This document shows, piece by piece, positions 47,700 to 56,914 of a stretch of DNA of 64,000 nucleotides. Within the stretch, counting starts at the first letter, position 1. Each line of letters opens with the position of its first letter. Made by a program: the position numbers and the translations under genes. Under the pieces are notes generated by a model. The model was not told where the DNA came from, made no database searches, and saw only the letters and a list, made by a program, of their open reading frames with translations. Source of the DNA: SG8-30 sp963715485 (lineage in GTDB: Bacteria > Pseudomonadota > Gammaproteobacteria > Steroidobacterales > Steroidobacteraceae); contig OY970244.1 of assembly GCA_963715485.1 (NCBI GenBank), positions 1,426,001-1,490,000 on the forward strand, read 5' to 3'.

Positions 47700-49358
47700 A
47701 TGCACCCGAGATTGCTGCTCCCCACGGTCGCGCTCGCGGCCGCGACCGGACTTGCGCCTGCTCAGGCCAGCGCGGCGGCCTGCACTGCGGGCGATGCCGA
47801 ATTTCATGCGCGCGTGGGAGAACTGGCCCTGGCGAGGGGCGACTGGCCGCTTGCGGGGACCGCTTTGTCCTGCGCAGCCGCATCCTCGGCCGACGCCGGG
47901 ATCGCGGAACACGCCACGCGCGTTGCTTTCGAAAACAGCCAGTTCGGCTCCGCCGCCCGCAGTGCCCGACGCTGGCTGGAGTTGCAGCCGGAGCGCGAGG
48001 AAGCGCTGCGTTTCCTGGCTACGAGCCTGCTCAAGCAGCACCAGAATGCCGCAGCCGCGGAGCAGTTCGCCATTATTCTGGACACGGCCTACCAGGATCG
48101 TGCCCAGGGCTACCTGGCGCTGCTCGGCACCCTGTCGACGGAAGCCAACGACACCGGTGCCGCATGGGTCCTGGAACAGCTCGCCGCGGCCGATCCCGGC
48201 CTGGCCGAAGCACAGTACGCACGCAGCGTCCTCTGGCAGCAGGCGGAACACGGAACACGTGCGCTGGAGGCCGCCCGCCGCGCCCTGGAGCTCAGGCCAG
48301 GGTGGCGCATGGCCGAGCTTGCCGAGGTGCGCGCACTGCTGTCGCTGGGGCAAACCGCGGAGGGCCTGGCCCGGTCGGGCGAGCTGGCGGTCGACGGCGA
48401 CCCGCTGACGCAACTCAATCACGCCTGGTTGCTGGCGGGTTCGGGCCGCGAGGAGGCAGCCATACGGGCTTTCGAGGAACTGCGCCGCAGCCAGGTCGCC
48501 ACTTCGCAGGTCCTGGAGGGCCTCGGGTCAATCGCCTTTGCCCGCCGCGACTACGAAGCGGCCGGCCGTTACTTCACGGAGCTGGCGCAGGGCTCGCGCG
48601 GCGACGAAACCGCCCTGGCCTACCTGGGGCTGATCGCGGACAGGCAGGGTGATCAGTCGCTGGCGATCCGCTACCTGGAACGCGTAAGCACCGGGCCGCG
48701 CGCCGTGGCCTCACAGCTCAAGGCTCACGAACTCAACATCAGGCTTGGCGCCGTCGAACGTGCCGAGTTGCAGCTCGACGATTTCATCGATCAGTCACCA
48801 GGCAGTGCGCGCGACGTTGTCGTAGGCCGTGCCGGCCAGCTGGCTGACGCCGGCGGCTCCGCGGAGGGCGTGGCGCTGATGAAGCGGGCGAGCGAGCTGT
48901 ATCCGGACGACGACGACCTGCGGCTGGCGCAGGCATTCCTGCTCGAGAAGGTCGATCGCGTTCCCGAGGCGGTGACGCTGATGCGTGAGGTGCTGAAGCG
49001 CAGGCCCGAGGATCCGACGGCCCTTAATTCCCTGGGCTATACGCTGGTGGATCGCACCCGCCGCACCCGCGAGGGCTACGATCTCATCCTGCGCGCCTTG
49101 GCCTTGAAGCCCGACAGCTACGCCATCATGGACTCGGCCGGCTGGGCGCTGTTCCGTCTCAAGCGTAGCGCTGAAGCCCTGCAGTGGCTCGAGCGTGCCT
49201 GGGCGCGTTCCGAGGATCCAGAGGTAGCCGCGCACCTGGGCGAAGTGCTGTGGGCGGAGGGACGCCAGGACGAGGCGAGGCAGCTCTGGAATGAAGCCCT
49301 CGCCGATGCCCCCGAGAACCGCTCGCTGTTGCGTACGCTGGAGCGTCACCCGGGATGA
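47700..49358 (+). CDS. TPR-repeat exported protein upstream of lolB
   Basis: 552 residues with a signal peptide (cleaved near ASA, residue 25) and tetratricopeptide repeats along most of the length, clearest near the C-terminus (TALNSLGYTLVDRTRRTREG, YAIMDSAGWALFRL, AAHLGEVLWAEGRQDEAR). The same gene position is held by a TPR protein upstream of lolB in Pseudomonas. It probably scaffolds protein contacts in the periplasm; no enzyme motif is seen. It ends five bases before lolB. Confidence 0.85.
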   Translation: MHPRLLLPTVALAAATGLAPAQASAAACTAGDAEFHARVGELALARGDWPLAGTALSCAAASSADAGIAEHATRVAFENSQFGSAARSARRWLELQPEREEALRFLATSLLKQHQNAAAAEQFAIILDTAYQDRAQGYLALLGTLSTEANDTGAAWVLEQLAAADPGLAEAQYARSVLWQQAEHGTRALEAARRALELRPGWRMAELAEVRALLSLGQTAEGLARSGELAVDGDPLTQLNHAWLLAGSGREEAAIRAFEELRRSQVATSQVLEGLGSIAFARRDYEAAGRYFTELAQGSRGDETALAYLGLIADRQGDQSLAIRYLERVSTGPRAVASQLKAHELNIRLGAVERAELQLDDFIDQSPGSARDVVVGRAGQLADAGGSAEGVALMKRASELYPDDDDLRLAQAFLLEKVDRVPEAVTLMREVLKRRPEDPTALNSLGYTLVDRTRRTREGYDLILRALALKPDSYAIMDSAGWALFRLKRSAEALQWLERAWARSEDPEVAAHLGEVLWAEGRQDEARQLWNEALADAPENRSLLRTLERHPG

Positions 49359-49362
49359 TCAC

Positions 49363-49941
49363 ATGCGACGGGCAGTATTCATACTGATCCTGGCGTTGGC
49401 CGGCTGTGCGACCGCGCCGCGCTCGCCCGAACCCGTCAACTGGCCACAACGCCAGGCGGAACTCCTCTCGCTGCAGGGCTGGAGGATGACCGGACGGGTT
49501 GCCGTGTCGGTGGACGGGCAGGGTGCATCGGCGAGCGTTGACTGGCGCCAGGTCGGCGAGACCAGCAGCCTGGCGGTGAGCGGTCCGCTTGGAGTAGGCG
49601 CCTTGCGGGCGGTTCTGGACCCGGACGGGCTGAGCCTGGAGGACGGCAGCGGCGTGCGAGTCGTTGATCATGACGCGGTGCTGGTACTGGCTGAGCGTCT
49701 CGGAACCGACATACCACTTGCTGCATTGCGCTACTGGGTGCTGGGCATGCCGGCGCCGGGCATGCCGGCAGATGAGATCTTCGGACCAGATGGTCGCCCG
49801 GCCAGCTTCGCCCAGGCCGGCTGGCAGGTCGACATCGGCCGCTACGCGGCGACGGGTCGCAGTTTGCCGATGCGCCTGACTGCGGTTCGTGGCGGCGCCC
49901 GGCTCAAGCTGGCGGTGAGTCGCTGGGAGCTGGGCCAGTGA
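49363..49941 (+). CDS. lolB: Outer-membrane lipoprotein receptor LolB
   Basis: Receives lipoproteins from LolA and inserts them into the outer membrane. The 192-residue lipoprotein has lipobox LAGC with C15, and a LolB beta-barrel domain with LQGWRMTGRVAVSVDGQGAS, LRYWVLGMPAPG and GWQVDIGRYA. The start follows the TPR gene closely and the stop overlaps ispE (TGATG), forming one operon. Confidence 0.93.
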   Translation: MRRAVFILILALAGCATAPRSPEPVNWPQRQAELLSLQGWRMTGRVAVSVDGQGASASVDWRQVGETSSLAVSGPLGVGALRAVLDPDGLSLEDGSGVRVVDHDAVLVLAERLGTDIPLAALRYWVLGMPAPGMPADEIFGPDGRPASFAQAGWQVDIGRYAATGRSLPMRLTAVRGGARLKLAVSRWELGQ

Positions 49942-50807
49942 TGTCACGGGACTGGCCGGCGCCGGCTAAGCTGAACCTGTTCCTGCACGTCACGGGTCGC
50001 CGGGCGGACGGTTATCATGAGCTGCAGACGGCCTTCCAGATCATCGACTTGTGCGATTCGCTGGATTTCGACACCTGTGCCGAGGGCGCGGTGAGGCGCG
50101 GCACCGGCAGCCCCGAGGTTGACCCCTCGCGAGACTTGGCTGTGCTTGCCGCGGACCTGCTCAAGCGGCACACCGGGTCGCACCAGGGGGCCTGCATCGC
50201 CATACGCAAGCGGATCCCGCTGCAGGGCGGCCTGGGGGGCGGGAGCTCGGACGCAGCGACGACGTTGGTCGCGTTGAACGAGCTGTGGGGAGCGGGGCTC
50301 GAAACTGACGAGCTGGCAACGCTGGGATCCCGACTCGGCGCCGATGTGCCCGTCTTCGTCAGGGGGCGGTCGGCCTGGGGGGAGGGGGTGGGGGAGCGAC
50401 TGACGCCGATCGAGCTACCGGAGAGGTGGTTTGCGGTCATCTGGCCGGGGGTCGCGGTCAGCACCGCGGAGATATTTCAGGCCCCTGAATTGACACGAAA
50501 TTCCCCCAAGACCACAATTCGCGGTTTCCTGCAGACAGGCGGCCGCAACGACTGCGAAGCCGTGGTCACCGCGCGCTACCCGGAAGTACGTCGGGCCATG
50601 GGCTGGCTCGGACGATTCGGGGAGGCGCGCATGACCGGAACGGGTTCGTGCGTGTTCGTGTCGTTTGCTCGGCGGGATGAGGCCGCAGGGGCGCTCGCTG
50701 GCCTGCCGGAAGGCTGGCAGGGTTCTGTGGCCCGCGGACTGGCCGCTTCGCCGTTGCTCGCGCGGCTCGAGGCCGAGCAGGCCGCCCGGCGGGTCGACCT
50801 TGGCTGA
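49941..50807 (+). CDS. ispE: 4-diphosphocytidyl-2-C-methyl-D-erythritol kinase
   Basis: GHMP kinase of the MEP isoprenoid pathway. The 288-residue protein has WPAPAKLNLFLHVTGRRADG at the start (catalytic-site Lys), the ATP loop PLQGGLGGGSSDAAT near residue 92, and late MTGTGSCVFV. ATG 49941 overlaps the lolB stop; GTG 49938 is in frame one codon earlier. The product supports quinone and undecaprenyl carrier synthesis for the wall genes. Eleven bases before tRNA-Gln. Confidence 0.96.
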   Translation: MSRDWPAPAKLNLFLHVTGRRADGYHELQTAFQIIDLCDSLDFDTCAEGAVRRGTGSPEVDPSRDLAVLAADLLKRHTGSHQGACIAIRKRIPLQGGLGGGSSDAATTLVALNELWGAGLETDELATLGSRLGADVPVFVRGRSAWGEGVGERLTPIELPERWFAVIWPGVAVSTAEIFQAPELTRNSPKTTIRGFLQTGGRNDCEAVVTARYPEVRRAMGWLGRFGEARMTGTGSCVFVSFARRDEAAGALAGLPEGWQGSVARGLAASPLLARLEAEQAARRVDLG

Positions 50808-50818
50808 CTGATTTGTTT

Positions 50819-50893
50819 TGGGGTGTAGCCAAGTGGTAAGGCAGCGGGTTTTGATCCCGCCATGCGAAGGTTCGAATCCTTCCACCCCAGCCA
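50819..50893 (+). tRNA. tRNA-Gln (anticodon TTG)
   Basis: TGGGGTG pairs with CACCCCA in the acceptor stem, then discriminator G and an encoded CCA. The anticodon stem GCGGG/CCCGC encloses TTTTGAT, giving anticodon TTG. GGTTCGAATCC forms the T arm. It lies between ispE and prs, the conserved gammaproteobacterial place, and is likely processed from their transcript. Confidence 0.95.
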
Positions 50894-50940
50894 GTTGATT
50901 GCGGAGTCCGGATGGGCGATCCGGCTCAAGGGAGATAGGC

Positions 50941-51894
50941 GTGGATCACTCCACCATGGCGGTCTTCTCGGGCAACGCGAACCCTGCGCTGGCGCAGGAG
51001 ATCGCGCGGCACCTGATGCAGCCACTTGGCCGCGCATTTGTTGGCCGCTTCAGCGACGGTGAGACGCAGGTCGAGCTGATGGAAAACGTGCGCGGCCGTG
51101 ACATCTTCCTGGTGCAGTCGACTTCGCCGCCAGCCAACGACCACCTCATGGAATTGCTGGTCATGGCCGACGCCTGCCGGCGCGCGTCGGCGCACAGGAT
51201 CACCGCGGTGATCCCGTATTTCGGTTACGCACGCCAGGATCGCCGGCCGCGGGCCACCCGCGTGCCGATCACGGCCAAGCTGGTCGCCAACATGATCAAG
51301 GGCGCGGGCGTCGATCGCGTACTGACCATCGACCTGCACGCTGACCAGATCCAGGGCTTTTTCGACATCCCGGTGGACAACGTGTATGCCTCGCCGGTGC
51401 TGCTCGGCGACGCGTGGAAGCAGAAATATGACAACATGATCGTTGTCTCGCCGGACGTAGGCGGTGTCGTGCGCGCCCGGGCGCTCGCGCGACGGCTCGA
51501 CGACGCGGACCTGGCGATCATCGACAAGCGGCGGCCACGGCCGAACGAGTCGCAGGTGATGAACATCATCGGCGACGTGGATGGCAAGGTCTGCGTGCTG
51601 ATCGATGACCTCGTCGATACCGCTGGCACCTTGTGCATGGCTGCGCAGGCGCTGAAGGACCATGGCGCGGAAAGGGTCCTGGCCTATATCACCCATCCGG
51701 TGCTGTCGGGGAAGGCTATCGAACGGATCAGCAGTTCGGCGCTCGACGAGCTGGTCGTTACCGACACCATCCCGCTCAGGAGCGAGGCGCGCAAATGCGA
51801 CCGCATCCGGGTGCTGTCGGTTGCCGGGCTGCTGGCCGAGACCATGCGTCGCATCCGTGACGAAGAGTCGGTCAGTTCGCTGTACGTGGATTGA
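50941..51894 (+). CDS. prs: Ribose-phosphate pyrophosphokinase
   Basis: Makes PRPP from ribose-5-phosphate and ATP for nucleotides, His, Trp and NAD. The 317-residue protein shows VFSGNANPALAQ at the start, YFGYARQDRR, the metal-binding DLHADQIQGFF and the PRPP loop VLIDDLVDTAGTL. GTG 50941 is chosen because AGGGAGA is upstream; ATG 50956 is shorter and in frame. E. coli Prs has 315 residues. Confidence 0.97.
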   Translation: MDHSTMAVFSGNANPALAQEIARHLMQPLGRAFVGRFSDGETQVELMENVRGRDIFLVQSTSPPANDHLMELLVMADACRRASAHRITAVIPYFGYARQDRRPRATRVPITAKLVANMIKGAGVDRVLTIDLHADQIQGFFDIPVDNVYASPVLLGDAWKQKYDNMIVVSPDVGGVVRARALARRLDDADLAIIDKRRPRPNESQVMNIIGDVDGKVCVLIDDLVDTAGTLCMAAQALKDHGAERVLAYITHPVLSGKAIERISSSALDELVVTDTIPLRSEARKCDRIRVLSVAGLLAETMRRIRDEESVSSLYVD

Positions 51895-51898
51895 GCGT

Positions 51899-51941
51899 GG
51901 GGACGGTTGACCTGTTTCACAGAGGACAGGGGACCGTCCCC
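51899..51941. repeat. Dispersed GGGGAC palindrome, copy 3 (long inverted form)
   Basis: GGGGACGGT (51899-51907) and its exact complement ACCGTCCCC (51933-51941) flank a 25-base centre, so the transcript can fold into a 9-bp stem. It starts five bases after the prs stop. The ends match the other two copies. Confidence 0.7.
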
Positions 51942-51957
51942 TTTTCTGGATTTTCGG

Positions 51958-51976
51958 CCGCCGGAAGGTCCGGCGG
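51958..51976 (+). terminator. Short GC stem-loop between prs and rplY
   Basis: CCGCCGGA and TCCGGCGG flank AGG: a perfect 8-bp stem with a three-base loop. No T-run follows, so it may pause or attenuate transcription rather than end it. Confidence 0.45.
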
Positions 51977-52039
51977 TCATTTGGACGGACACCGCATCCT
52001 GGTCGCGGGGCGGTGTTCCATGACTAGGAGTGAACAATC

Positions 52040-52735
52040 ATGAAGACGTCTTTCGAACTCGTCGCCGAGTTCCGGGACGACCAGGGCAAGGGTGCGAGCC
52101 GCCGCCTGCGTCGTTCCGGCAAGGTCCCGGCGATCCTTTACGGCGGTCACCAGGATGCCAGCAGCCTGGCCCTTGATCACGCCCGCCTCGTGCTGATGCT
52201 CGACAACGAGCGCTTCTATTCGACCATCCTCAGCCTGAACCTGGGCGACAAGAAGCAGGCCGCAGTGCTCAAGGACCTGCAGCGCCATCCGTACAAGAAC
52301 CAGGTGCTTCACATCGACTTCCAGCGCGTGCTCGAGGACGAGAAGATCCGCATGCGGATACCGTTGCACTTCATCAATGAGGCCATCGCGGTTGGCGTCA
52401 AGACGCAAGGTGGGGTCGTTTCCCACCTGAGAAACGATATCGAAGTGTTGTGCCTGCCGAAGGACCTGCCTGAATTCGTCGAGGTCGACCTGCTGGAACT
52501 GGGCCTGGGTCAGCTCATCCATCTCTCCGAGCTGAAGCTGCCCGAAGGTGTCGAGCTGCCTGAACTGATTCACGGCAACGATTTGCCGGTGGTATCGATT
52601 CACGCGCAGCGCGCCGAAGAAGTGGCTCCTGTTGCCGAGGTCGCCCCTGTGGCGGAGGTGGCGACGCCGGCTGCAGGCGCTGCAGCGGCTGCGGCGCCAG
52701 CGGCGGCGGCGGAGCCGGCCAAGGCCAAGAAGTAG
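52040..52735 (+). CDS. rplY: 50S ribosomal protein bL25, long (CTC/TL5) form
   Basis: 231 residues: an N-terminal 5S-rRNA-binding domain (RDDQGKGASRRLRRSGKVPA; LQRHPYKNQVLHIDFQRV) and a C-terminal TL5-type beta domain ending in an Ala/Val/Pro tail (about 30 residues) with a basic end. E. coli bL25 is only the 94-residue first domain; the long form is common in other bacteria. TAGGAGTG lies nine bases upstream of the ATG. Confidence 0.95.
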   Translation: MKTSFELVAEFRDDQGKGASRRLRRSGKVPAILYGGHQDASSLALDHARLVLMLDNERFYSTILSLNLGDKKQAAVLKDLQRHPYKNQVLHIDFQRVLEDEKIRMRIPLHFINEAIAVGVKTQGGVVSHLRNDIEVLCLPKDLPEFVEVDLLELGLGQLIHLSELKLPEGVELPELIHGNDLPVVSIHAQRAEEVAPVAEVAPVAEVATPAAGAAAAAAPAAAAEPAKAKK

Positions 52736-52753
52736 GCCAGGTAACGCATGCCG

Positions 52754-52791
52754 TGACGGTGGGGTCGCCCGGCAGGGGGCCCCGGCCGTCA
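52754..52791. terminator. Stem-loop between rplY and pth
   Basis: TGACGG and CCGTCA form the outer stem, with GGGG/CCCC pairing inside. It lies 19 bases after the rplY stop. No T-run follows; it could be an attenuator. Confidence 0.4.
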
Positions 52792-52819
52792 GGGCGGCGT
52801 TTGCTGCAAGGCGATCGAC

Positions 52820-53440
52820 ATGCCCGGTCTTCCCATTCGGCTGGTCGTGGGGCTCGGCAATCCGGGGCCCGAGTACGCGGCTACCCGACACAACGCCGGA
52901 TTCTGGTTCGTTGACGAGCTGGCGCGGCGTCATGACGGCCACTTCAAGCACGAGCGACGCTACGGCGGCGAGGCGTGCCGAATCGGCGTGGACGGCTGCG
53001 ACCTGTGGCTGCTCAAGCCGATGGGCTACATGAATCGCAGTGGCTCGCCGATCCGGGCCCTGTGCGACTACCTGCAGATTCCATCGGTGGAGGTGCTGGT
53101 TGCGCACGATGAACTCGACCTGTCTGCGGGCACCGTGAGACTGAAGCGAGGCGGCGGCGCCGGGGGCCACAATGGGTTGAAGGATACGATCACCCATCTC
53201 GGCGAGGACTTCTGGCGGTTGCGCTTCGGAATTGGCAGGCCGGTCCATCGCGAGGAAGTCATCGGCTATGTTCTGAGGCGCCCGAGTGCCGACGACGAAG
53301 CGCAGATCATCGAGGCGGTCGACCTGGCCGCGAGGGAATTTCCAAGACTGCTGGCCGAGGGCGCCGGCAAGGTAATGAACCGGCTGCACGCGCGGCCGGT
53401 CCCGGCCGACACCCCGGTCGACGGCGAGAAGCCGGGCTGA
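52820..53440 (+). CDS. pth: Peptidyl-tRNA hydrolase
   Basis: Recycles peptidyl-tRNAs dropped from ribosomes. The 206-residue protein (E. coli 194) has VVGLGNPGPEYAATRHNAGF with N14 and catalytic H24, the LLKPMGYMNRSG block, and AHDELDLSAG. A charged C-terminal extension follows. It stands between rplY and ychF as usual. Confidence 0.96.
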   Translation: MPGLPIRLVVGLGNPGPEYAATRHNAGFWFVDELARRHDGHFKHERRYGGEACRIGVDGCDLWLLKPMGYMNRSGSPIRALCDYLQIPSVEVLVAHDELDLSAGTVRLKRGGGAGGHNGLKDTITHLGEDFWRLRFGIGRPVHREEVIGYVLRRPSADDEAQIIEAVDLAAREFPRLLAEGAGKVMNRLHARPVPADTPVDGEKPG

Positions 53441-53465
53441 GCCCCGGCATCGGAACAGGCAATAC

Positions 53466-54557
53466 ATGGCAATCAGGTGCGGCATCGTCGGCCTGCCGAA
53501 CGTCGGCAAGTCCACGCTCTTCAACGCGCTTACGCGTGCGCAGATCGCGGCGGAAAACTATCCGTTCTGCACCATCGACCCGAACATTGGTGTCGTGCCC
53601 GTGCCGGACCCGCGGCTTGACGCGTTGGCGGGCATCGCCAAGCCACAGAAGATCCTGCCCACGACCGTTGAATTCGTGGACATCGCGGGGCTGGTCGCCG
53701 GCGCGTCAAAGGGCGAGGGGCTCGGTAACCAGTTTCTTGCGAACATCCGCGAGACCGACGCCATTGCACACGTGGTTCGCTGCTTCGAGAATCCCGACGT
53801 GGTGCATGTGTCCGGCAAGGTGGACCCGGTGGCGGACATCGAGATCATCAATACCGAGCTGGCGCTGGCCGACATGGAGTCGGTCGACAAGGCGCGTGTG
53901 CGGGCGGACAAGGCTGCCAGGGCCGGCGACAAGGACGCCATGCGCTGGCGCGAGTCGCTGCAGCGAATGCACAACCACCTGGACGCCGGCAAGCCGATAC
54001 GCTCGCTCGAACTCGACGAGTTCGAGCAACAGAAGCTCAGGGAGCTGCCGCTGCTGACCGCGAAGCCCGTCATGTATGTCGCCAACGTGCTCGAGGGCGG
54101 CTTTCACGACAACCCATATCTCGATGCCGTGGGCAGACTGGCCGAGGCCGAGGGAGCGGAAGTGGTCGCGGTCTGCGCGGCGATCGAGGCTGAGATCGGT
54201 CAACTCGACGAGGCGGACCGGGCCGCCTTCCTGGCCGACCTCGGGCTCGAGGAACCGGGTCTGAACCGTGTCATCCGCGCAGCGTACAAGTTGCTCGGCC
54301 TGCTCACCTTCTTCACCGTGGGTCCGAAGGAGGTGCGTGCCTGGACCGTGCATCGCGGCTCGACTGCGCCGCAGGCCGCCGGTGAGATCCATACTGACTT
54401 CGAGCACGGCTTCATCCGGGCCGAGACCATCGCCTACGACGACTTCATTGCCTGCCAGGGCGAGGCCGCAGCCAGGGACGCCGGCAAGCTCCGGCTCGAA
54501 GGCAAGGAGTACGTCGTCAGGGAAGGCGATGTCATGCACTTCCGCTTCAACGTCTGA
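53466..54557 (+). CDS. ychF: Redox-responsive ATPase YchF (Obg-like)
   Basis: 363 residues, the same length as E. coli YchF. The P-loop is GLPNVGKST (8-16) in an Obg-type G domain; TIDPNIGVVPVPDPR is switch I, and the G4 position (here VMYVANV rather than NKxD) explains ATP over GTP preference in this family. A coiled-coil region and a C-terminal TGS domain (EHGFIRAETIAYDDF) follow. It binds the ribosome and is linked to oxidative stress and catalase control. Confidence 0.96.
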   Translation: MAIRCGIVGLPNVGKSTLFNALTRAQIAAENYPFCTIDPNIGVVPVPDPRLDALAGIAKPQKILPTTVEFVDIAGLVAGASKGEGLGNQFLANIRETDAIAHVVRCFENPDVVHVSGKVDPVADIEIINTELALADMESVDKARVRADKAARAGDKDAMRWRESLQRMHNHLDAGKPIRSLELDEFEQQKLRELPLLTAKPVMYVANVLEGGFHDNPYLDAVGRLAEAEGAEVVAVCAAIEAEIGQLDEADRAAFLADLGLEEPGLNRVIRAAYKLLGLLTFFTVGPKEVRAWTVHRGSTAPQAAGEIHTDFEHGFIRAETIAYDDFIACQGEAAARDAGKLRLEGKEYVVREGDVMHFRFNV

Positions 54558-54566
54558 GTCAGCGTC

Positions 54567-55109
54567 ATGATCGTCACCAGGATCGCCATGCTGTGCTGTT
54601 GCGCCGCGCTGTTGGCCAGCTGCGCGGGGACGCCTGCGGGGGTCGAGCCCGTAAGTGGTTTCGAGGTGCAGCGCTATCTCGGCACCTGGTACGAGATAGC
54701 CCGGCTGGATCATCCGTTCGAGCGAGGGCTTGAGCGCATCACCGCGACCTATGAGCTTCGTGATGACGGCGGCCTGCGGGTCATCAACCGCGGCTACGAC
54801 GTTGCCGGGGACGAATGGCGCGAGGCCATCGGCAAGGCTTATTTCGTCGGCTCGCCCGACATCGGGCAGCTCAAGGTCTCTTTCTTCGGTCCATTCTACG
54901 GCGGCTACAACATCATCAGCCTGGACCAGGAACGCTACGACTGGGTGATGATCTGCGGCCCCTCGACCGCCTACCTCTGGATCCTGTCCCGTCAGCCCGA
55001 GTTGTCGCAAGAAGTGCTCGATCGGCTTCGGGAGCTCGCGCAGGGATACGGATTCGACACCCGCCAGCTGATTTTCGTGGAGCACCGACCTGCCGGTGCC
55101 GCGCCCTAG
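54567..55109 (+). CDS. blc: Bacterial lipocalin lipoprotein (Blc family)
   Basis: 180-residue outer-membrane lipocalin. Lipobox LASC puts the lipid on C19. The lipocalin signature GTWYEIARLDHPFERG is near residue 40; YGGYNIISLDQ and the WILSRQPELS block near the end match E. coli Blc (177). Blc binds lysophospholipids and helps in membrane repair or storage. It starts ten bases after ychF. Confidence 0.92.
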   Translation: MIVTRIAMLCCCAALLASCAGTPAGVEPVSGFEVQRYLGTWYEIARLDHPFERGLERITATYELRDDGGLRVINRGYDVAGDEWREAIGKAYFVGSPDIGQLKVSFFGPFYGGYNIISLDQERYDWVMICGPSTAYLWILSRQPELSQEVLDRLRELAQGYGFDTRQLIFVEHRPAGAAP

Positions 55110-55198
55110 GCGGGAATTCGACCGGCTGGTGGCTGGGCCGTTGCGGGATACACCCCCGGCGGGGCTAAACTGGTGTCTCGCCAGCAGGAGCTACGGCC

Positions 55199-56713
55199 GT
55201 GAAGACCCATCCGCTCAACCCGATCGACATCTCCTGGACGCAGGTCGAGTCGCCTGACACGCCCGCACATGTCGCGGGACTGATGCCGTTTACCTTGCCC
55301 GAGGATGCGCCTCGGGACTACATGCGCGACCTCATGACAGACCTGCGCTCGAGCAAGGAGTTCATGCCGCCCTGGAACTACTGCCTGCGTGGGCCGGGGC
55401 TGTCGCATCCGCGGCCGGCGTGGGTGGAGCAGGAGGAGATCGACCTCGAGTATCACGTCCGCCACTCCGCGCTGCCGAAGCCAGGCGGCGAGCGCGAGCT
55501 GGGCCAGCTGGTCGCGCGCCTGCACAGCCAGCCGCTCGACCTGGCGCGCCCGCCCTGGGAATTCCACCTCATCGAGGGCCTGGAGCGCGGTCGATTCGCC
55601 ATCTACCTGAAGATGCATCACTCGCTGATAGACGGCATCAGCGGGGTGCGACTGCTGACACGCTGCATGTCGGACGATCGCGAGAAGAGCCTGGCACTGC
55701 CCCCATTCTGGAGCCCGAGTCTCGAGAAACAGGTTCGCAAGGAGCAGACACCGCCGCCGCCATTGACACTGGATGGTGTGCTGAAGACGCTGATGGACAC
55801 GCTCGGTTCCCAGGTGCGCTCGGTGCCCCAACTGGTCAAGGCGTTCACCTCGATGGTCACGCCGGGCGAAACCGACCCCGCGCTGCAGCTGCCATTCGAT
55901 GCTCCCAAGTCAGTCATGAACGGCCGGATCCGAGGCCAGCGGCGCGTCGCGACACAGCTGTTCGAGCTCGAACGGATCAAATCAGTCGCCAAGTCTGCGG
56001 GCTGCACGCTCAATGACGTGGTGCTGGCCATTTGCGGCGGTGCGCTCAGGCGATTCCTGCTGGTCGAGGACAAGTTGCCGGCCAAGCCACTGACTGCCGG
56101 CATTCCGGTGTCGGTTCGCCCTGCCGACGACGAGGGCACCGGCACGCAGGTCACCTTCATCATCAGCACGCTCGGCACCGATATCGATGACCCGGTCGAG
56201 CGCCTCAAGACCATCGCCGGCTCGACACATGCCGCCAAGTCCCACTTCAGGACGCTGCCGCGTGATGCCATTACCCAGTACACGATGCTGCTGATGGCGC
56301 CGAGCATCGTAGGAATGCTGACGCCGATCGCGGGACGAATCCGGCCGATGTTCAACGTGACGGTCTCGAACGTTCCCGGGCCGACAAAGCCGCTGTACTT
56401 CCGTGGCGCACGGATGGAAGCGAGCTACCCGATCTCGATGATCTTCCATGGCATCGGCCTGAACATTACCTGCCAGAGCTATGCCGACGTGCTGGCTTTC
56501 GCCTTCGTCGGCTGTCGCGACACACTGCCACATCTGCAGAACCTGGCCGTGTACACGGCCGAGGCGTTCGACGCGCTGGAAGCGGGACTGAACCGGCCCA
56601 AGAAGCTACGGGCCGGAGCAAGAGTCACGCGCAAGGCGCCGCGCAAGAAGACGGCGCCGGCGAAAAAGCGCGCGACCGGATCGCGCCGCAGGACGACGAC
56701 GCGCAGCAAGTAG
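55199..56713 (+). CDS. Wax ester synthase / diacylglycerol acyltransferase-like with basic tail
   Basis: 504-residue WS/DGAT-family acyltransferase. The catalytic HHSLIDG motif is at 140-146, with PPWEFHLIEGL just before it and the later PLYFRGARMEASYPISMI block conserved. These enzymes esterify fatty acyl-CoA to alcohols or diacylglycerol to make storage lipid. The last 40 residues are an unusual Lys/Arg/Ala/Thr-rich tail (KKTAPAKKRATGSRRR) resembling histone H1 or a nucleic-acid or membrane-binding extension. A GTG start follows CAGGAG. Confidence 0.9.
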   Translation: MKTHPLNPIDISWTQVESPDTPAHVAGLMPFTLPEDAPRDYMRDLMTDLRSSKEFMPPWNYCLRGPGLSHPRPAWVEQEEIDLEYHVRHSALPKPGGERELGQLVARLHSQPLDLARPPWEFHLIEGLERGRFAIYLKMHHSLIDGISGVRLLTRCMSDDREKSLALPPFWSPSLEKQVRKEQTPPPPLTLDGVLKTLMDTLGSQVRSVPQLVKAFTSMVTPGETDPALQLPFDAPKSVMNGRIRGQRRVATQLFELERIKSVAKSAGCTLNDVVLAICGGALRRFLLVEDKLPAKPLTAGIPVSVRPADDEGTGTQVTFIISTLGTDIDDPVERLKTIAGSTHAAKSHFRTLPRDAITQYTMLLMAPSIVGMLTPIAGRIRPMFNVTVSNVPGPTKPLYFRGARMEASYPISMIFHGIGLNITCQSYADVLAFAFVGCRDTLPHLQNLAVYTAEAFDALEAGLNRPKKLRAGARVTRKAPRKKTAPAKKRATGSRRRTTTRSK

Positions 56714-56879
56714 CGTCGCCGTCGATCTTCCAGGCCTCGGCGCCTGGAAAGCCCCGCATCCGCGCGTAACGGTTGCGGTTCTTGCCGGGCATCACCGCGC
56801 CGCCCAGGAAGGATTCAGCGCGGAATATCGCCGCGCGATGGACGCCCTGGCGACTGGGGGTAACTTTGCACGCCGGGAA

Positions 56880-56905
56880 TGACCCCGCCTGTCGTGGCGG
56901 GGTCA
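56880..56905. terminator. Stem-loop between the acyltransferase and the subtilase
   Basis: TGACCCCGCC and GGCGGGGTCA form a perfect 10-bp stem with a six-base loop between two convergent genes. There is no T-run on either side; still the best candidate for stopping both transcripts. Confidence 0.6.
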
Positions 56906-56914
56906 CCCGATTCG

